Assembly (NCBI RefSeq): GCF_014205335.1
Contig: NZ_JACHNH010000001.1
Location: 6,194,501 to 6,258,500 of the forward strand
Direction: 5' to 3'
Length of the DNA: 64,000 bases
Source of the DNA: Amorphoplanes digitatis
GTDB taxonomy: Bacteria > Actinomycetota > Actinomycetes > Mycobacteriales > Micromonosporaceae
Shown: one piece after another, positions 9,292-17,762 of the stretch
Layout: each line of letters begins with the position of its first letter
Position numbering within the stretch: position 1 is the first letter of the stretch
Program-made: the position numbers and the translations under genes
Notes under the pieces: generated by a model
What the model was told of the DNA's origin: nothing
Databases searched by the model: none
The model's input: the letters and a program-made list of their open reading frames with translations, nothing else

Positions 9292-12200
9292 TCAGTTGTT
9301 CTGGTAGAAGGCGTCGCCGAACTGGTACAAGTTGGTGATCTGAGCGTCGGTGAGCGACCCGTTGAAGAGCTTCACGCTGTCCAGAGCGCCGTGCCAGTAA
9401 TCCCCACGACCACCGGTCGTACCGGTGTCTCGCCGACCGCCGATCATGACTTGGCCCGCCGCGTTCCACGTCGCCGTATAGGGCGTAGTGGCTTGGAGAG
9501 CGCCGTTGATGTAGAGCTTGAGCGCACCGGCGTTCGCGTCATAAACACCGACCAGGTGTGTCCAGGTGTTCGCCGCAGGAGTGAGCACCGTCGTGCCGTT
9601 GAGAATCCGGGCACATGCCATCGGCGTTGCCGGTGGTGGCGGGCTGACGCTGTGGCTGCTCACGTCCGTGGATCGGCCCGTGATGCACCACTGTGCGGTG
9701 TCGGGCGTGCCGATGTCCCAACGGAACTGCAGTTGCAGACCTGAGGTCTGTGTTCCGTCCTGGGAAACCGCGGTCATGTAGCCGTTCGCGGACGTGGTGG
9801 ACACCACGGCGGGCTGCACCCACGCCGATACCGAGTACGACGTATCGGTACGCACCGCAGGACCGGATGCGAGACCGAACTGCTTCAATGCCGAGTCGAA
9901 GCCGAGCGCCGGCGTGGCGTTCAGTTCGTCGAAGGCAGGTGTCGGTCCGTTGTAGAACGTCACGGGGTGCCGTGTGGTGTTGTCGGAGCCGCCGGCATCG
10001 CTCAGCGTCCAGTCACCGGCCAGCGAAGCCGTGCCCAGATCGTTGACATCACTCTGGTAGACGACACGATCCCAGACACGTACGCCGGAGACGTCACCGT
10101 TGAACCACAGCCCCGGAACGCCGCTGGACATCCCCCGCCCGACCACGAACTTGCCGGTTGCCTTCCAGGGCGTCGCGCCAGAGGTGGTGGTGGCCGCAAG
10201 CGTTCCGTTGACGTACAGCCGCAGCTGCGCGGCGGAGATGTCATACACACCCACCAGCAGCACCCAGCGGTTGACATCGGCGCTGGTCAGCGCCGTCGCG
10301 GAATAGGCGGCGCGGGTGGTGCTGGTCTGCGCCGACGTGTCCTTGATGAGGAACGACCAGCGGGCTGCTCCGCTTACCGAGCGCATGCCGAGGGTGAACC
10401 CGGTGGCGTCTGTTCCGTCCTGCGACACGATGGCCGTGTCATTCGCGCCGTTGATGGCACGGGGGCGTACCCATGCGGAGACCGCGAACGACGTGTCGGT
10501 CACCACGGACGTGGCCGCCGTCGCGGCAGAGGACGTCCCGTTGAACGTCGCGACGCTCGCGCCGACGCTGCGGCCATCGGGCGTCCAGGTGACCCCGGTC
10601 GTGGTCAGCGGACGAGCACCGGACGCCGAGTCACTACCGTCGCCGTCGAGCGCCCACACGTCGGTCGGGGCCGCCGGGCCATTGGCCAGGAATGACTTCC
10701 CGCCCATCGCGGACGCGGTACCGGCCGCGTTGTAGCCGATGACCTGGATCGAGTTGCTGCCCATTACGGTGGGTGTGTAGGAGACCGTGACCGGGGCGCC
10801 GTCGGTCGTCGTCACCGTGTTGGCAGGGTTGGCAGGGCCTGGGCCCCATACGTACTTGTTGATGCCCTTGGTTCCAGTGATGGTGAACTTGCCCGGCTTT
10901 CCCACGCCACCGTGCAGCGCATCGTCGTCGACGTATACGCCGTCGGCGGAGGTGACCGTCGGCGGTGCGGGAATCGTGTTGTCGATCCTGAAGTAACACG
11001 GCCCTGCCGCAGACGCCTTGACGCCATCAGTGACCGAAACCGACCAGGAGTACACGGTCGTACCCGAGGGGATGTTCGCCGCCGGAATCCCGCCGACCAA
11101 TTGCGCAGAGGCCCCGCTCGTCACGTTGGCCACCGACGAGGTCGTGGTTCCGCCACCGGCCTTGGGGTAGGTGAAGGTGACGGTCGACTTGTCGCCCTCA
11201 GCATCCGTGACGGTCAACTTGGGGACCGGGTTGTGAGCGGGTGATCCCAGCGTCGACAAGATTGCCGGGCTGCTGCTGGTCTTGCAGGCCACCCCGTCCA
11301 GGACCAGGTTAGTCGCGCTGGGGGCAGTGTTGTAGGTCACCGACAGCTGCGCGCCGCCGGCTCCGGACGTCTCGTCGAACTTCTTCCAGCCGTTGGCGGC
11401 CGATGACTCGTCGGCAGCCCGCAGGCCGACGACGATGCTGGCTGCCGACGCCTTGCCGTTGACGGCAGAGGTGAGCGCCGCGGACTGCCACTCGGTGTCG
11501 ACACCGCTCGCGTCGTCGCAGTTCTCATTCGACGCCGTGTCGAGGGACGAACCCCAGATCGTCGACGAGGAGGTGTTCGACCACGTGTTGCCGGACCCGA
11601 TCGTGGCATTCGAAAGGACGTGGATCTGGGTACTGGTATTGCTGCACGACCATGAATGCTCCAGGTCGACGTGGAACTCCGCAGCCGTGACCGTCTTGCC
11701 CTTCCACGCCGAGGTGGAGAACTGGAACAGCGACCGGTACATGTTCGTGCCGTCGCCGGCGTTGCCGACCTTCGCATGGCTGCTGCGGTCGTAGTTCCAG
11801 TACGACTGCGTCGTGTGACCACTATTGATCATCGTCCAGTAAGAGCGCACCGGCGCGCTGGACTTGGGGTCGATGTACACGGGAAACTTGGTGACCGGCG
11901 AAGTCAGCATGGCGGTGTCGGGCGACAGGACGAGAGTGGTGCCGTCCATACGCATCGGGACCACCGCTTGAGCTGCGCCGTTGCCGGGCCCGCCGGCGTC
12001 ACTGATCGTCGCGTCCTTCACGTCCGAGGCGGGAGCGGAGGTCGGCATGGGCACGTCGGATCGCGCGGAATCCCACATGTAGGCCTCGCCCACGGTGAAG
12101 TTCTCGCTGATGGCCGCGTTGACGCTGCCCGCCGTACCGGCAAGACCCGCCGCGGAAAGGCCATCGCCCGACAAGGCGAATTTGACCTGAGACAGCGCAG

Positions 12201-12807
12201 GATTGCGCGCAGCTACCGCATTCTTGACGACGAGCACCTCGGAGAAGCCGTAGCCGTCGACCTGTACCAACAGGTCGACGCCGGGCAGGACCTCGGCATA
12301 GGTGGCGGTCGAGTCAGACAGCTTGGGCTTGGGCAGCGTACCCGCCGTCCAGTTCCAGACGAGTTCCTGCTTGTTGCTCACCTGCCTCGCCAGAATCGAG
12401 TCTCCGCCGCCCGACAAGGTGACCGGGTACGGCGAAGCGATGGGCGACACCGAGCCGTCGACGTTCTTACGCAATGTCGTATCCACATCGCGCCAGGTAC
12501 CGTCGCTCTTACGCATCCAGTGAGGCTTTGTCCACTCGGTGCTGGTAAACGAACCGTCAACGTTCGCCATCAGGCGATATGTGAAATTGCGTACTGATTC
12601 CACCGACACGGGTTTGCCGCACGAACGAGCGAGCTTGCTCGCAGATCTCACGTCCGGCTTGGCCAGCGTGGCGCATTCCGCCGATGCCGCACCAGACGCG
12701 CCGACGATAACGACAGGCACCGTGGCACTGAAAACGAGAATGCTCAGAGATTTCCCGAGCCAGCCTTGGGATCGGGTCCTCCACAAGGGAGATCTTGGCA
12801 TGGTCAA
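9292..12807 (-). CDS. Secreted LamG/DNRLRE-domain protein
   Basis: 1171 residues. A TTG at 12807 with GAGAGG six bases upstream, or the ATG two codons later, is the start. A signal peptide (hydrophobic run to ASGAASAE) leads to a DNRLRE-like region around residues 330-500 (DPKSSAPVRSYWTMI, SLFQFSTSAWKGKTV). Ig/fibronectin-like beta segments follow. Two concanavalin-A-like LamG domains are seen, each beginning SFAVSAWVRP or SYSVSAWVQP, near residues 750-920 and 1000-1165. Such proteins bind carbohydrate or surface partners outside the cell and are often encoded next to RHS proteins in actinomycetes. Same strand and just upstream of the RHS gene. No catalytic motif seen. Confidence 0.82.
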   Translation of the reverse strand: MTMPRSPLWRTRSQGWLGKSLSILVFSATVPVVIVGASGAASAECATLAKPDVRSASKLARSCGKPVSVESVRNFTYRLMANVDGSFTSTEWTKPHWMRKSDGTWRDVDTTLRKNVDGSVSPIASPYPVTLSGGGDSILARQVSNKQELVWNWTAGTLPKPKLSDSTATYAEVLPGVDLLVQVDGYGFSEVLVVKNAVAARNPALSQVKFALSGDGLSAAGLAGTAGSVNAAISENFTVGEAYMWDSARSDVPMPTSAPASDVKDATISDAGGPGNGAAQAVVPMRMDGTTLVLSPDTAMLTSPVTKFPVYIDPKSSAPVRSYWTMINSGHTTQSYWNYDRSSHAKVGNAGDGTNMYRSLFQFSTSAWKGKTVTAAEFHVDLEHSWSCSNTSTQIHVLSNATIGSGNTWSNTSSSTIWGSSLDTASNENCDDASGVDTEWQSAALTSAVNGKASAASIVVGLRAADESSAANGWKKFDETSGAGGAQLSVTYNTAPSATNLVLDGVACKTSSSPAILSTLGSPAHNPVPKLTVTDAEGDKSTVTFTYPKAGGGTTTSSVANVTSGASAQLVGGIPAANIPSGTTVYSWSVSVTDGVKASAAGPCYFRIDNTIPAPPTVTSADGVYVDDDALHGGVGKPGKFTITGTKGINKYVWGPGPANPANTVTTTDGAPVTVSYTPTVMGSNSIQVIGYNAAGTASAMGGKSFLANGPAAPTDVWALDGDGSDSASGARPLTTTGVTWTPDGRSVGASVATFNGTSSAATAATSVVTDTSFAVSAWVRPRAINGANDTAIVSQDGTDATGFTLGMRSVSGAARWSFLIKDTSAQTSTTRAAYSATALTSADVNRWVLLVGVYDISAAQLRLYVNGTLAATTTSGATPWKATGKFVVGRGMSSGVPGLWFNGDVSGVRVWDRVVYQSDVNDLGTASLAGDWTLSDAGGSDNTTRHPVTFYNGPTPAFDELNATPALGFDSALKQFGLASGPAVRTDTSYSVSAWVQPAVVSTTSANGYMTAVSQDGTQTSGLQLQFRWDIGTPDTAQWCITGRSTDVSSHSVSPPPPATPMACARILNGTTVLTPAANTWTHLVGVYDANAGALKLYINGALQATTPYTATWNAAGQVMIGGRRDTGTTGGRGDYWHGALDSVKLFNGSLTDAQITNLYQFGDAFYQNN

Positions 12808-13520
12808 GGAAAACCTCTCATTGGTTCAAGCGTCGATGACGGCGCTGATGGAGCCCAGCGCCCGGGGAGCTTATGAGTCGATCTTGAGCCGATCAACACC
12901 AAAGGTCATCCAGCATCGTGCGGAGGCCCAGAAGCGGCAGAGTTTCATCCACAGTCGGCGTCACTGCCGTCGCTTGCCCGAATTGCTGTGACGTGAATCA
13001 CATGCATCTGAAGGTCGGAACGACCGGCTTCGAGGGAGCCCGCATGCATGCACCCACCCGACGGCCCAGCGTTGGCCTCAGTGCAGCTTGACCTGTACAA
13101 ACAGGGTCTATGTGCACGCGGTTGCGCGAACACCGCGGGCGCTGCTCCTCATGTGGGCGCCCGGTCGACGGCCTTCTGCCAAATGTTCTTGCCTACTGAC
13201 AGGGCGACCGCCCGGGTCACGAATCCACCCCACGGCCGGGCTCTTTGACGCAGAAGAGGATTTCAGCAACGGAGGCAGCCGAATGCCCGTACGATGTCGC
13301 CCACGGAATGAACGCGTGTATTTTCGCGCGGTCAGTCGGACTGCGGAGCATCATCAAGATCGCCTCAATGAGCACCTGTAGGCTTTCGACCAGCCGGCGG
13401 AAACCAAGCTGGTGGTCGTGAGCTCACCCGTTGATTGAGGTACCTGACGTCCCTCATGATCCGAACTGCGACTTGGTCAGCGCCTCCTTGAGAGGGCACA
13501 ACATCCGCTAGGAACGCACA
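12808..13520. other. 713-base intergenic region without a supportable gene
   Basis: Only short open frames without ribosome-binding sites or recognisable products. It must hold the promoter of the leftward LamG gene and possibly that of the small rightward gene. I see no clear RNA gene or repeat. Confidence 0.5.
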
Positions 13521-13949
13521 ATGACCCACGATCTGACCTCAGAAGAATCCGAACTGCTGGCCCGAGGCTTGGGTTCAATCGGCACCGGGTCCACTGCCCG
13601 GGGAGCGGGTTTCGCCGCACGCCGAATGCGTGCGGACATATTCGAGACGGATATCACTTTGGCGCTGCCGATCGCAGATGCCATCACCTTCACCCGAGGC
13701 ATTCTCGCCGAACTCGGTACCCCGGTCGACGAAGAATTGGCCGTCGATGGGAACAGACTGCGAGCGATGGTAGGCGCTGGCGGCATGAATCTGAACCCAA
13801 CCGTCGTCACGGTACATCTCAGTGAGGCTGGGCCCTCCGCGACAATTGCGCAGATCCGCGGAGTCGCCAAGGAGGGCTTGATCCGGCAAAAGGCTGGTCG
13901 CAAAGCCGCTGAACGAGTGGCCGATAGGCTGCGAAACGCAGGAAGTTAG
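13521..13949 (+). CDS. Hypothetical protein, 142 residues
   Basis: Not recognised. AGGA lies seven bases before the ATG. The protein is soluble and mixed alpha/beta. The N-terminus is acidic (MTHDLTSEESELLARG) and a glycine/arginine segment follows (GAGFAARRMRADIF). The C-terminal helix is basic (RQKAGRKAAERVADRLRNAG). No signal peptide or membrane segment. It stands alone between the LamG gene and the decayed acyltransferase copy. Codon use and a good ribosome-binding site support a real gene. Confidence 0.6.
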   Translation: MTHDLTSEESELLARGLGSIGTGSTARGAGFAARRMRADIFETDITLALPIADAITFTRGILAELGTPVDEELAVDGNRLRAMVGAGGMNLNPTVVTVHLSEAGPSATIAQIRGVAKEGLIRQKAGRKAAERVADRLRNAGS

Positions 13950-14070
13950 TCCGGCAGTACCGTTGCCGTGGATGTCGCACGGTACGCCAAACAACCGGGT
14001 CGAAGCCGATCACAGCCGACTCGAGCACCGGCTCCGACCGATGTGGCTCAGCCTGCCGCCGGACGCGACA

Positions 14071-14512
14071 ACGCAACGACGATGAGTCGAGCGACCGGAT
14101 CGGCGCGGCGGGCCGGCCGCTCGCGACTGCCAGCAGAAGCATGGTCATCGCCGGGACGACCGCCAGATCGACCCAGTAGTAGTGGTTCACCATCCAGCGC
14201 GAGCCCTGATGCAGGATGAGGGCTCCGGCGGGGATCGCGGCCAGCAGCGACAGCACGGCCCACGGCAGGCGGCGGAGACGGTCGCCGGCCGCGACCACGC
14301 CCGTATCTCGTGCCGGCCTTCGCGGCTGAACGCCAGGGCGGCCCACTAGGCGGGGAGGACTCACCCGGCCCGCCGCCGGGCGTACCGGGCCAGGCTGCCC
14401 AGCCGCCAGTCGCTGCGGGCGGCCGCCAGCGCCAATGAAAACCCCGACCGGACCAGGAACAGCACCACGGAGAGCCGGCCGAACCCGAGCCAGCTCAGCC
14501 AGTCCGGCCCGC
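14071..14512 (-). pseudogene. Decayed, internally deleted copy of the acyltransferase-3 gene
   Basis: Two blocks match the intact acyltransferase gene in the same orientation. Bases 14084-14303 match 18087-18306 with only about two differences. Bases 14325-14510 match 18638-18823 with about nine. Between them about 310 bases are missing, and a 22-base piece (14305-14326) is present as the reverse complement of 18321-18342. The blocks are out of frame with each other, and start and end are absent, so no product is expected. It flanks the PadR/ABC operon on the left while the intact gene flanks it on the right. Confidence 0.85.
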
Positions 14513-14533
14513 CGGCTCATCACGAGCCTCACC

Positions 14534-14580
14534 TCTATCACGGCAATTACTGTGCCTGATACAGTAGTTGCCGTGATAGA
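14534..14580. promoter_or_regulatory. Long inverted repeat, probable PadR operator, overlapping the padR start codon
   Basis: Two 20-base arms (TCTATCACGGCAATTACTGT and its reverse complement with one mismatch) separated by GCCTGAT. The right arm runs through the GTG start codon at 14573. A -10-like TACAGT (14560-14565) ends seven bases before the GTG, which fits a leaderless transcript. Binding of the encoded repressor here would block initiation of its own operon. Palindrome seen directly; function inferred. Confidence 0.7.
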
Positions 14581-14950
14581 AAAACGGCCAGAGGAGGACG
14601 TTCTCGCGGCGGACCTGCTGCGTGGCCACACCGACACGATCGTGTTGGCGGTGCTGCGAGGCGACGATCGCTACGGGTTCGAGATCTTCAAGCGGATCCG
14701 GGACGCCACCGGCGGAAAGCACGAGATCAAAGAGGCGACCCTGTACGCCACGTATCGCCGGCTGCTGAAGGACGGACTCATCGAGGCCTACTGGGGCGAC
14801 GAGAGCCAGGGCGGCCGGCGCAAGTACTACCGAATCACCGACGCCGGCCGTGCTGTGCACCGGCGCAACGTCGCGGCCTGGGCGCTCACCCGCGACCTCA
14901 TCGACACCCTGCTCGAGCTGGACCGTAACGCCGGAAGGCAATCATCGTGA
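14573..14950 (+). CDS. PadR-family transcriptional regulator
   Basis: 125 residues. The winged-helix segment has typical PadR features: ADLLRGHTDTIVLAVLRGDDRYGFEIFKRI, then TLYATYRRLLKDGLIEAYW and GGRRKYYRITDAGR. Length is normal for the family with one C-terminal dimerisation helix. The GTG at 14573 is chosen because the protein begins at the conserved domain; the frame is open further upstream through the pseudogene but without conserved sequence. The stop overlaps the next start by four bases (GTGA), so the pair is translationally coupled. PadR repressors commonly control adjacent drug-type ABC exporters, which matches the neighbours here. Confidence 0.88.
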   Translation: MIEKRPEEDVLAADLLRGHTDTIVLAVLRGDDRYGFEIFKRIRDATGGKHEIKEATLYATYRRLLKDGLIEAYWGDESQGGRRKYYRITDAGRAVHRRNVAAWALTRDLIDTLLELDRNAGRQSS

Positions 14951-15822
14951 CCAACCCCAACGACACCGCGGACGTTCACCGCCTGCTCGACGAGGCATTC
15001 GCGGGCATCGAGATGACCCCCGAACGGCAGGACCTGAAGGAGGAGGTCCGTGCCAACCTGGTCGCCCGGGCCCTCGAACTGCAGGCCGACGGGCTCTCCG
15101 GCGGCGCCGCCGCGCGCCGCGCCGTCGAGGAGTTCGGCGACATCCACACGATCATCGACGGCACAGAGCCTTCCGCGTACGCGATGAATGCGGTCCTCCG
15201 CGTCCGTCCGCGCCCGGCTTTCGTGCTCCGGACCGTGTTCCTGTCGGTGGCCGGCGTCGCCGGCCTCGCCGTGCTGGCGCTCGCCGCGACGGCCGGCGGT
15301 GTTCCGGCGGCCGGTGAGGCCGTTGCGGCGCTCGTCATCGCGCTGGCCTCCGGTGCGATCACCGCCGACGCGCTGCGCCAGGAGACCACGAGCAACCACC
15401 CGATGCCCACCGGCCGCGCCGCCGGGTACGGCGTGGGGACAGCGGTGACGCTGGCCGGGCTGGCCTGCGGCTGGCTCTACCTGCGCGGAGCCGATCTCGC
15501 CTGGGTCGTCGCCGGAACGGCGCTGGCGATGGCGGGCATCGGGCTCCTGAGTTACCTCGGAGCGACACAGACGAACCGGCACAAGCAGTGGGTGATGCGC
15601 ATGGCCGAGTCGCACGCCGAGGTCGGCAACCGCTTCGCCGACGATCCCTCGGCCGCCGCCAGGTTCGGCATCTACACCCTGGTCGTCTGGCTGATCGCTA
15701 TCGCCGCGTTCGTCCTGCTGACCCTGACGGTCGGCTGGCTGTGGTCGTGGCTCGCGATCGTCGGCGGCCTGGTGGCCATGATGATCCTGGTCGCACGCAT
15801 GTTGTTCGTGACCGAATCCTGA
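14947..15822 (+). CDS. Permease-prefix-domain membrane protein
   Basis: 291 residues. The first 75 residues form the helical 'permease prefix' / DUF1700-like module (VHRLLDEAFAGIEM, REVRANLVARALEL-type helices, EEFGDIHTIIDG). This module is found next to PadR regulators and ABC permeases. About six hydrophobic segments follow (for example 95-115, 125-145, 160-180, 185-205, 240-280). Function within the family is poorly defined; it may assist or sense the ABC exporter encoded downstream. Coupled to padR by a four-base overlap. Confidence 0.75.
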   Translation: MTNPNDTADVHRLLDEAFAGIEMTPERQDLKEEVRANLVARALELQADGLSGGAAARRAVEEFGDIHTIIDGTEPSAYAMNAVLRVRPRPAFVLRTVFLSVAGVAGLAVLALAATAGGVPAAGEAVAALVIALASGAITADALRQETTSNHPMPTGRAAGYGVGTAVTLAGLACGWLYLRGADLAWVVAGTALAMAGIGLLSYLGATQTNRHKQWVMRMAESHAEVGNRFADDPSAAARFGIYTLVVWLIAIAAFVLLTLTVGWLWSWLAIVGGLVAMMILVARMLFVTES

Positions 15823-15833
15823 AGTTCGCAAAA

Positions 15834-15867
15834 CCGTGGCCGCGGTGCGCCAACACCGCGGCCACGG
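15834..15867 (+). terminator. Perfect hairpin between the permease-prefix gene and the ABC genes
   Basis: Fourteen-pair stem CCGTGGCCGCGGTG / CACCGCGGCCACGG around a CGCCAA loop, 12 bases after the stop codon. No U-tract follows, as is usual for high-GC terminators. It may separate or attenuate expression of the ABC genes relative to padR. Confidence 0.65.
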
Positions 15868-15984
15868 AATGACACACCGGAGTCGTCGACCGAGACGGCC
15901 GAGGCCACCGTGCGTGCCCGCAGCAACACGGTAGCTCACCGCCCCTCTCGGCCCGGCCGGCTCCCTCACCGGAAGGAGAGCACG

Positions 15985-16989
15985 ATGCCCGCAGCGGCAC
16001 CCGCCATCGAGGCGGTGGAGCTGGGCAAGACGTACGGGAAGGGCGCGAAAGCGGTCCATGCCCTGGCCGGCCTGAGCTTCACCGTCGAACCCGGCACCGT
16101 CTTCGGACTGCTCGGCCCCAACGGCGCCGGCAAATCGACAACGGTCCGGATTCTCACCACGTTGAGCCGGCCCGACACCGGCCGGGCCCGGGTACACGGC
16201 ATCGACGTGGTGCAGCACCCGGAACAGGTCCGGCGGCTCATCGGGTACGTCTCCCAGAAGCCGGGCTTCGACCCGGTCGCGACCGGCCTCGAGAACCTCG
16301 TCCTCCAGGGGCGCATCCACGGCGCGTCGGCCAGGGACGCCCGCTCCCGCGCGACCGGCCTGCTGGAGCGATTCGGCCTGACCGAGGCCGGCCGCCGGCT
16401 GGCCGGCACCTGGTCCGGCGGCATGCAGCGCAAGCTCGACGTGGCCATGGGCCTCATGCACCGGCCGCGCATGCTGTTCCTGGACGAGCCCACCACCGGC
16501 CTGGACCCGGAGGCGCGCAGGGAGTTGTGGGCCGAGATCGCGCGGCTGGCCCGGCAGGACGGGCTGACCGTGCTGCTCACCACCCACTACCTGGAGGAGG
16601 CCGACCACCTGGCCTCACGGCTGGCGATCGTCGACGCCGGACGGGTGGTCACGGCCGGCACTCCCGACCAGCTCAAGAGCGCGCTGGGCGGGGACACCAT
16701 CCGGGCGGCCCTGGCCCGGCGATCCGACGCCGACCGGGCTCGCGCCGTGATCGGGGCGGTCCCCGGCCTCGGCGCCGTCGTCGGCGAGGGCGGGGCACTT
16801 CAGGCTCGCGTCGCCGACGGAGCGGCCGTGCTACCCGGCGTGCTGGCCGCGCTGGAGGCCGCCGGGATCGAGCTCGCCTCGGTCGGCGTCGCCCGGCCGT
16901 CACTTGACGACGTGTACCTGCATCACGCCGGCCGCAGCTTCGTCGAGGCCGACCGGCTCGGCAACGACCGAGAGGCGGTGCTGCGGTGA
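15985..16989 (+). CDS. ABC transporter ATP-binding protein, DrrA type
   Basis: 334 residues. GGAAGGAG stands seven bases before the ATG. Walker A GPNGAGKST, the Q-loop region (YVSQKPGFDPVATGLENL), signature WSGGMQRKLD, Walker B MLFLDEPTTGLD and the H-loop TTHYLEE are all intact. The C-terminal DUF4162-type extension ends near LDDVYLHHAGRSF, as in daunorubicin-resistance DrrA proteins. It would energise export by the membrane partner encoded next, whose GTG overlaps this stop by four bases. The substrate is unknown; expression is probably under PadR control. Confidence 0.92.
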   Translation: MPAAAPAIEAVELGKTYGKGAKAVHALAGLSFTVEPGTVFGLLGPNGAGKSTTVRILTTLSRPDTGRARVHGIDVVQHPEQVRRLIGYVSQKPGFDPVATGLENLVLQGRIHGASARDARSRATGLLERFGLTEAGRRLAGTWSGGMQRKLDVAMGLMHRPRMLFLDEPTTGLDPEARRELWAEIARLARQDGLTVLLTTHYLEEADHLASRLAIVDAGRVVTAGTPDQLKSALGGDTIRAALARRSDADRARAVIGAVPGLGAVVGEGGALQARVADGAAVLPGVLAALEAAGIELASVGVARPSLDDVYLHHAGRSFVEADRLGNDREAVLR

Positions 16990-17762
16990 CCCTCGATCTG
17001 ACCCACGCCCGGCTGCTGACCGGCCGCTCCCTGCGTACCCTGTCCCGCCAGCCCGCGTACCTGTTGTTCACGCTCGTCCAGCCGATGATCTGGCTGCTGC
17101 TGTTCGGCCAGCTCTTCCGCCGCGTCGCGGAGCTGCCCGGGTTCGGCGGCGGGAACTACCTGGACTACCTCACCCCCGGCGTCGTGATCATGACCGCGAT
17201 GATGTCGGCCGGGTGGAGCGGCACCTCGATCGTGCAGGACATGGAGCGCGGGGTGATGGACCGTACCCTCACGTCCCCGATCCGCCGCTCCGCACTGGTC
17301 ACCGCGGGCCTGACACACCAGGCGCTGGTCACCGTCGTCCAGTCGCTGATCATGTTCGCCACCGGCCTGGTGGCCGGCGCCCGCTACCCGGGCGGCTACG
17401 CCGGGCTGCTGATCGTGCTCGCCTGCGCGGTCCTGATCGCGGTGGTGTTCGCCGCGCTGTCCAACGCGATCGCGCTGGTGGTCCACCAGCAGGAGGCGCT
17501 CATCGCCGTCTCCCAGTTCCTGGTCCTGCCCCTGGCCTTCCTCTCCTCGATCATGATGGCGCCCGCCCTCATGCCCGACTGGGTGGCGAGGGTGGCCCGC
17601 TTCAACCCGGTGGACTGGGCCGCGGTGGCCGGCCGCGAGGCGTTGAAGGCCACCCCGGACTGGGGCATCGTGCTCGAGCGCATGGCGCTGCTGTCGGCGC
17701 TGGCGATCCTGATGGCCTGGCTGGCGGCACGCGCCTACCGCTCGTATCAGCGTTCCCTGTAG
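16986..17762 (+). CDS. ABC-2 type transporter permease, DrrB type
   Basis: 258 residues with six hydrophobic segments, normal for DrrB/ABC-2 permeases. Conserved pieces include QPMIWLLLFGQLFR near the N-terminus, LTPGVVIMTAMMSAGWSG, and the late NPVDWAAVAGREALKATPDW region. It forms the membrane channel for the preceding ATPase. Start is the GTG overlapping the upstream stop by four bases. Its 3' end overlaps the convergent acyltransferase gene by 16 bases. Confidence 0.9.
   Translation: MTLDLTHARLLTGRSLRTLSRQPAYLLFTLVQPMIWLLLFGQLFRRVAELPGFGGGNYLDYLTPGVVIMTAMMSAGWSGTSIVQDMERGVMDRTLTSPIRRSALVTAGLTHQALVTVVQSLIMFATGLVAGARYPGGYAGLLIVLACAVLIAVVFAALSNAIALVVHQQEALIAVSQFLVLPLAFLSSIMMAPALMPDWVARVARFNPVDWAAVAGREALKATPDWGIVLERMALLSALAILMAWLAARAYRSYQRSL

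Noticed and set aside
12945..13381. Short open frames in the gap before the 142-residue gene
   Set aside because: No ribosome-binding sites, no recognisable products, overlapping on both strands.
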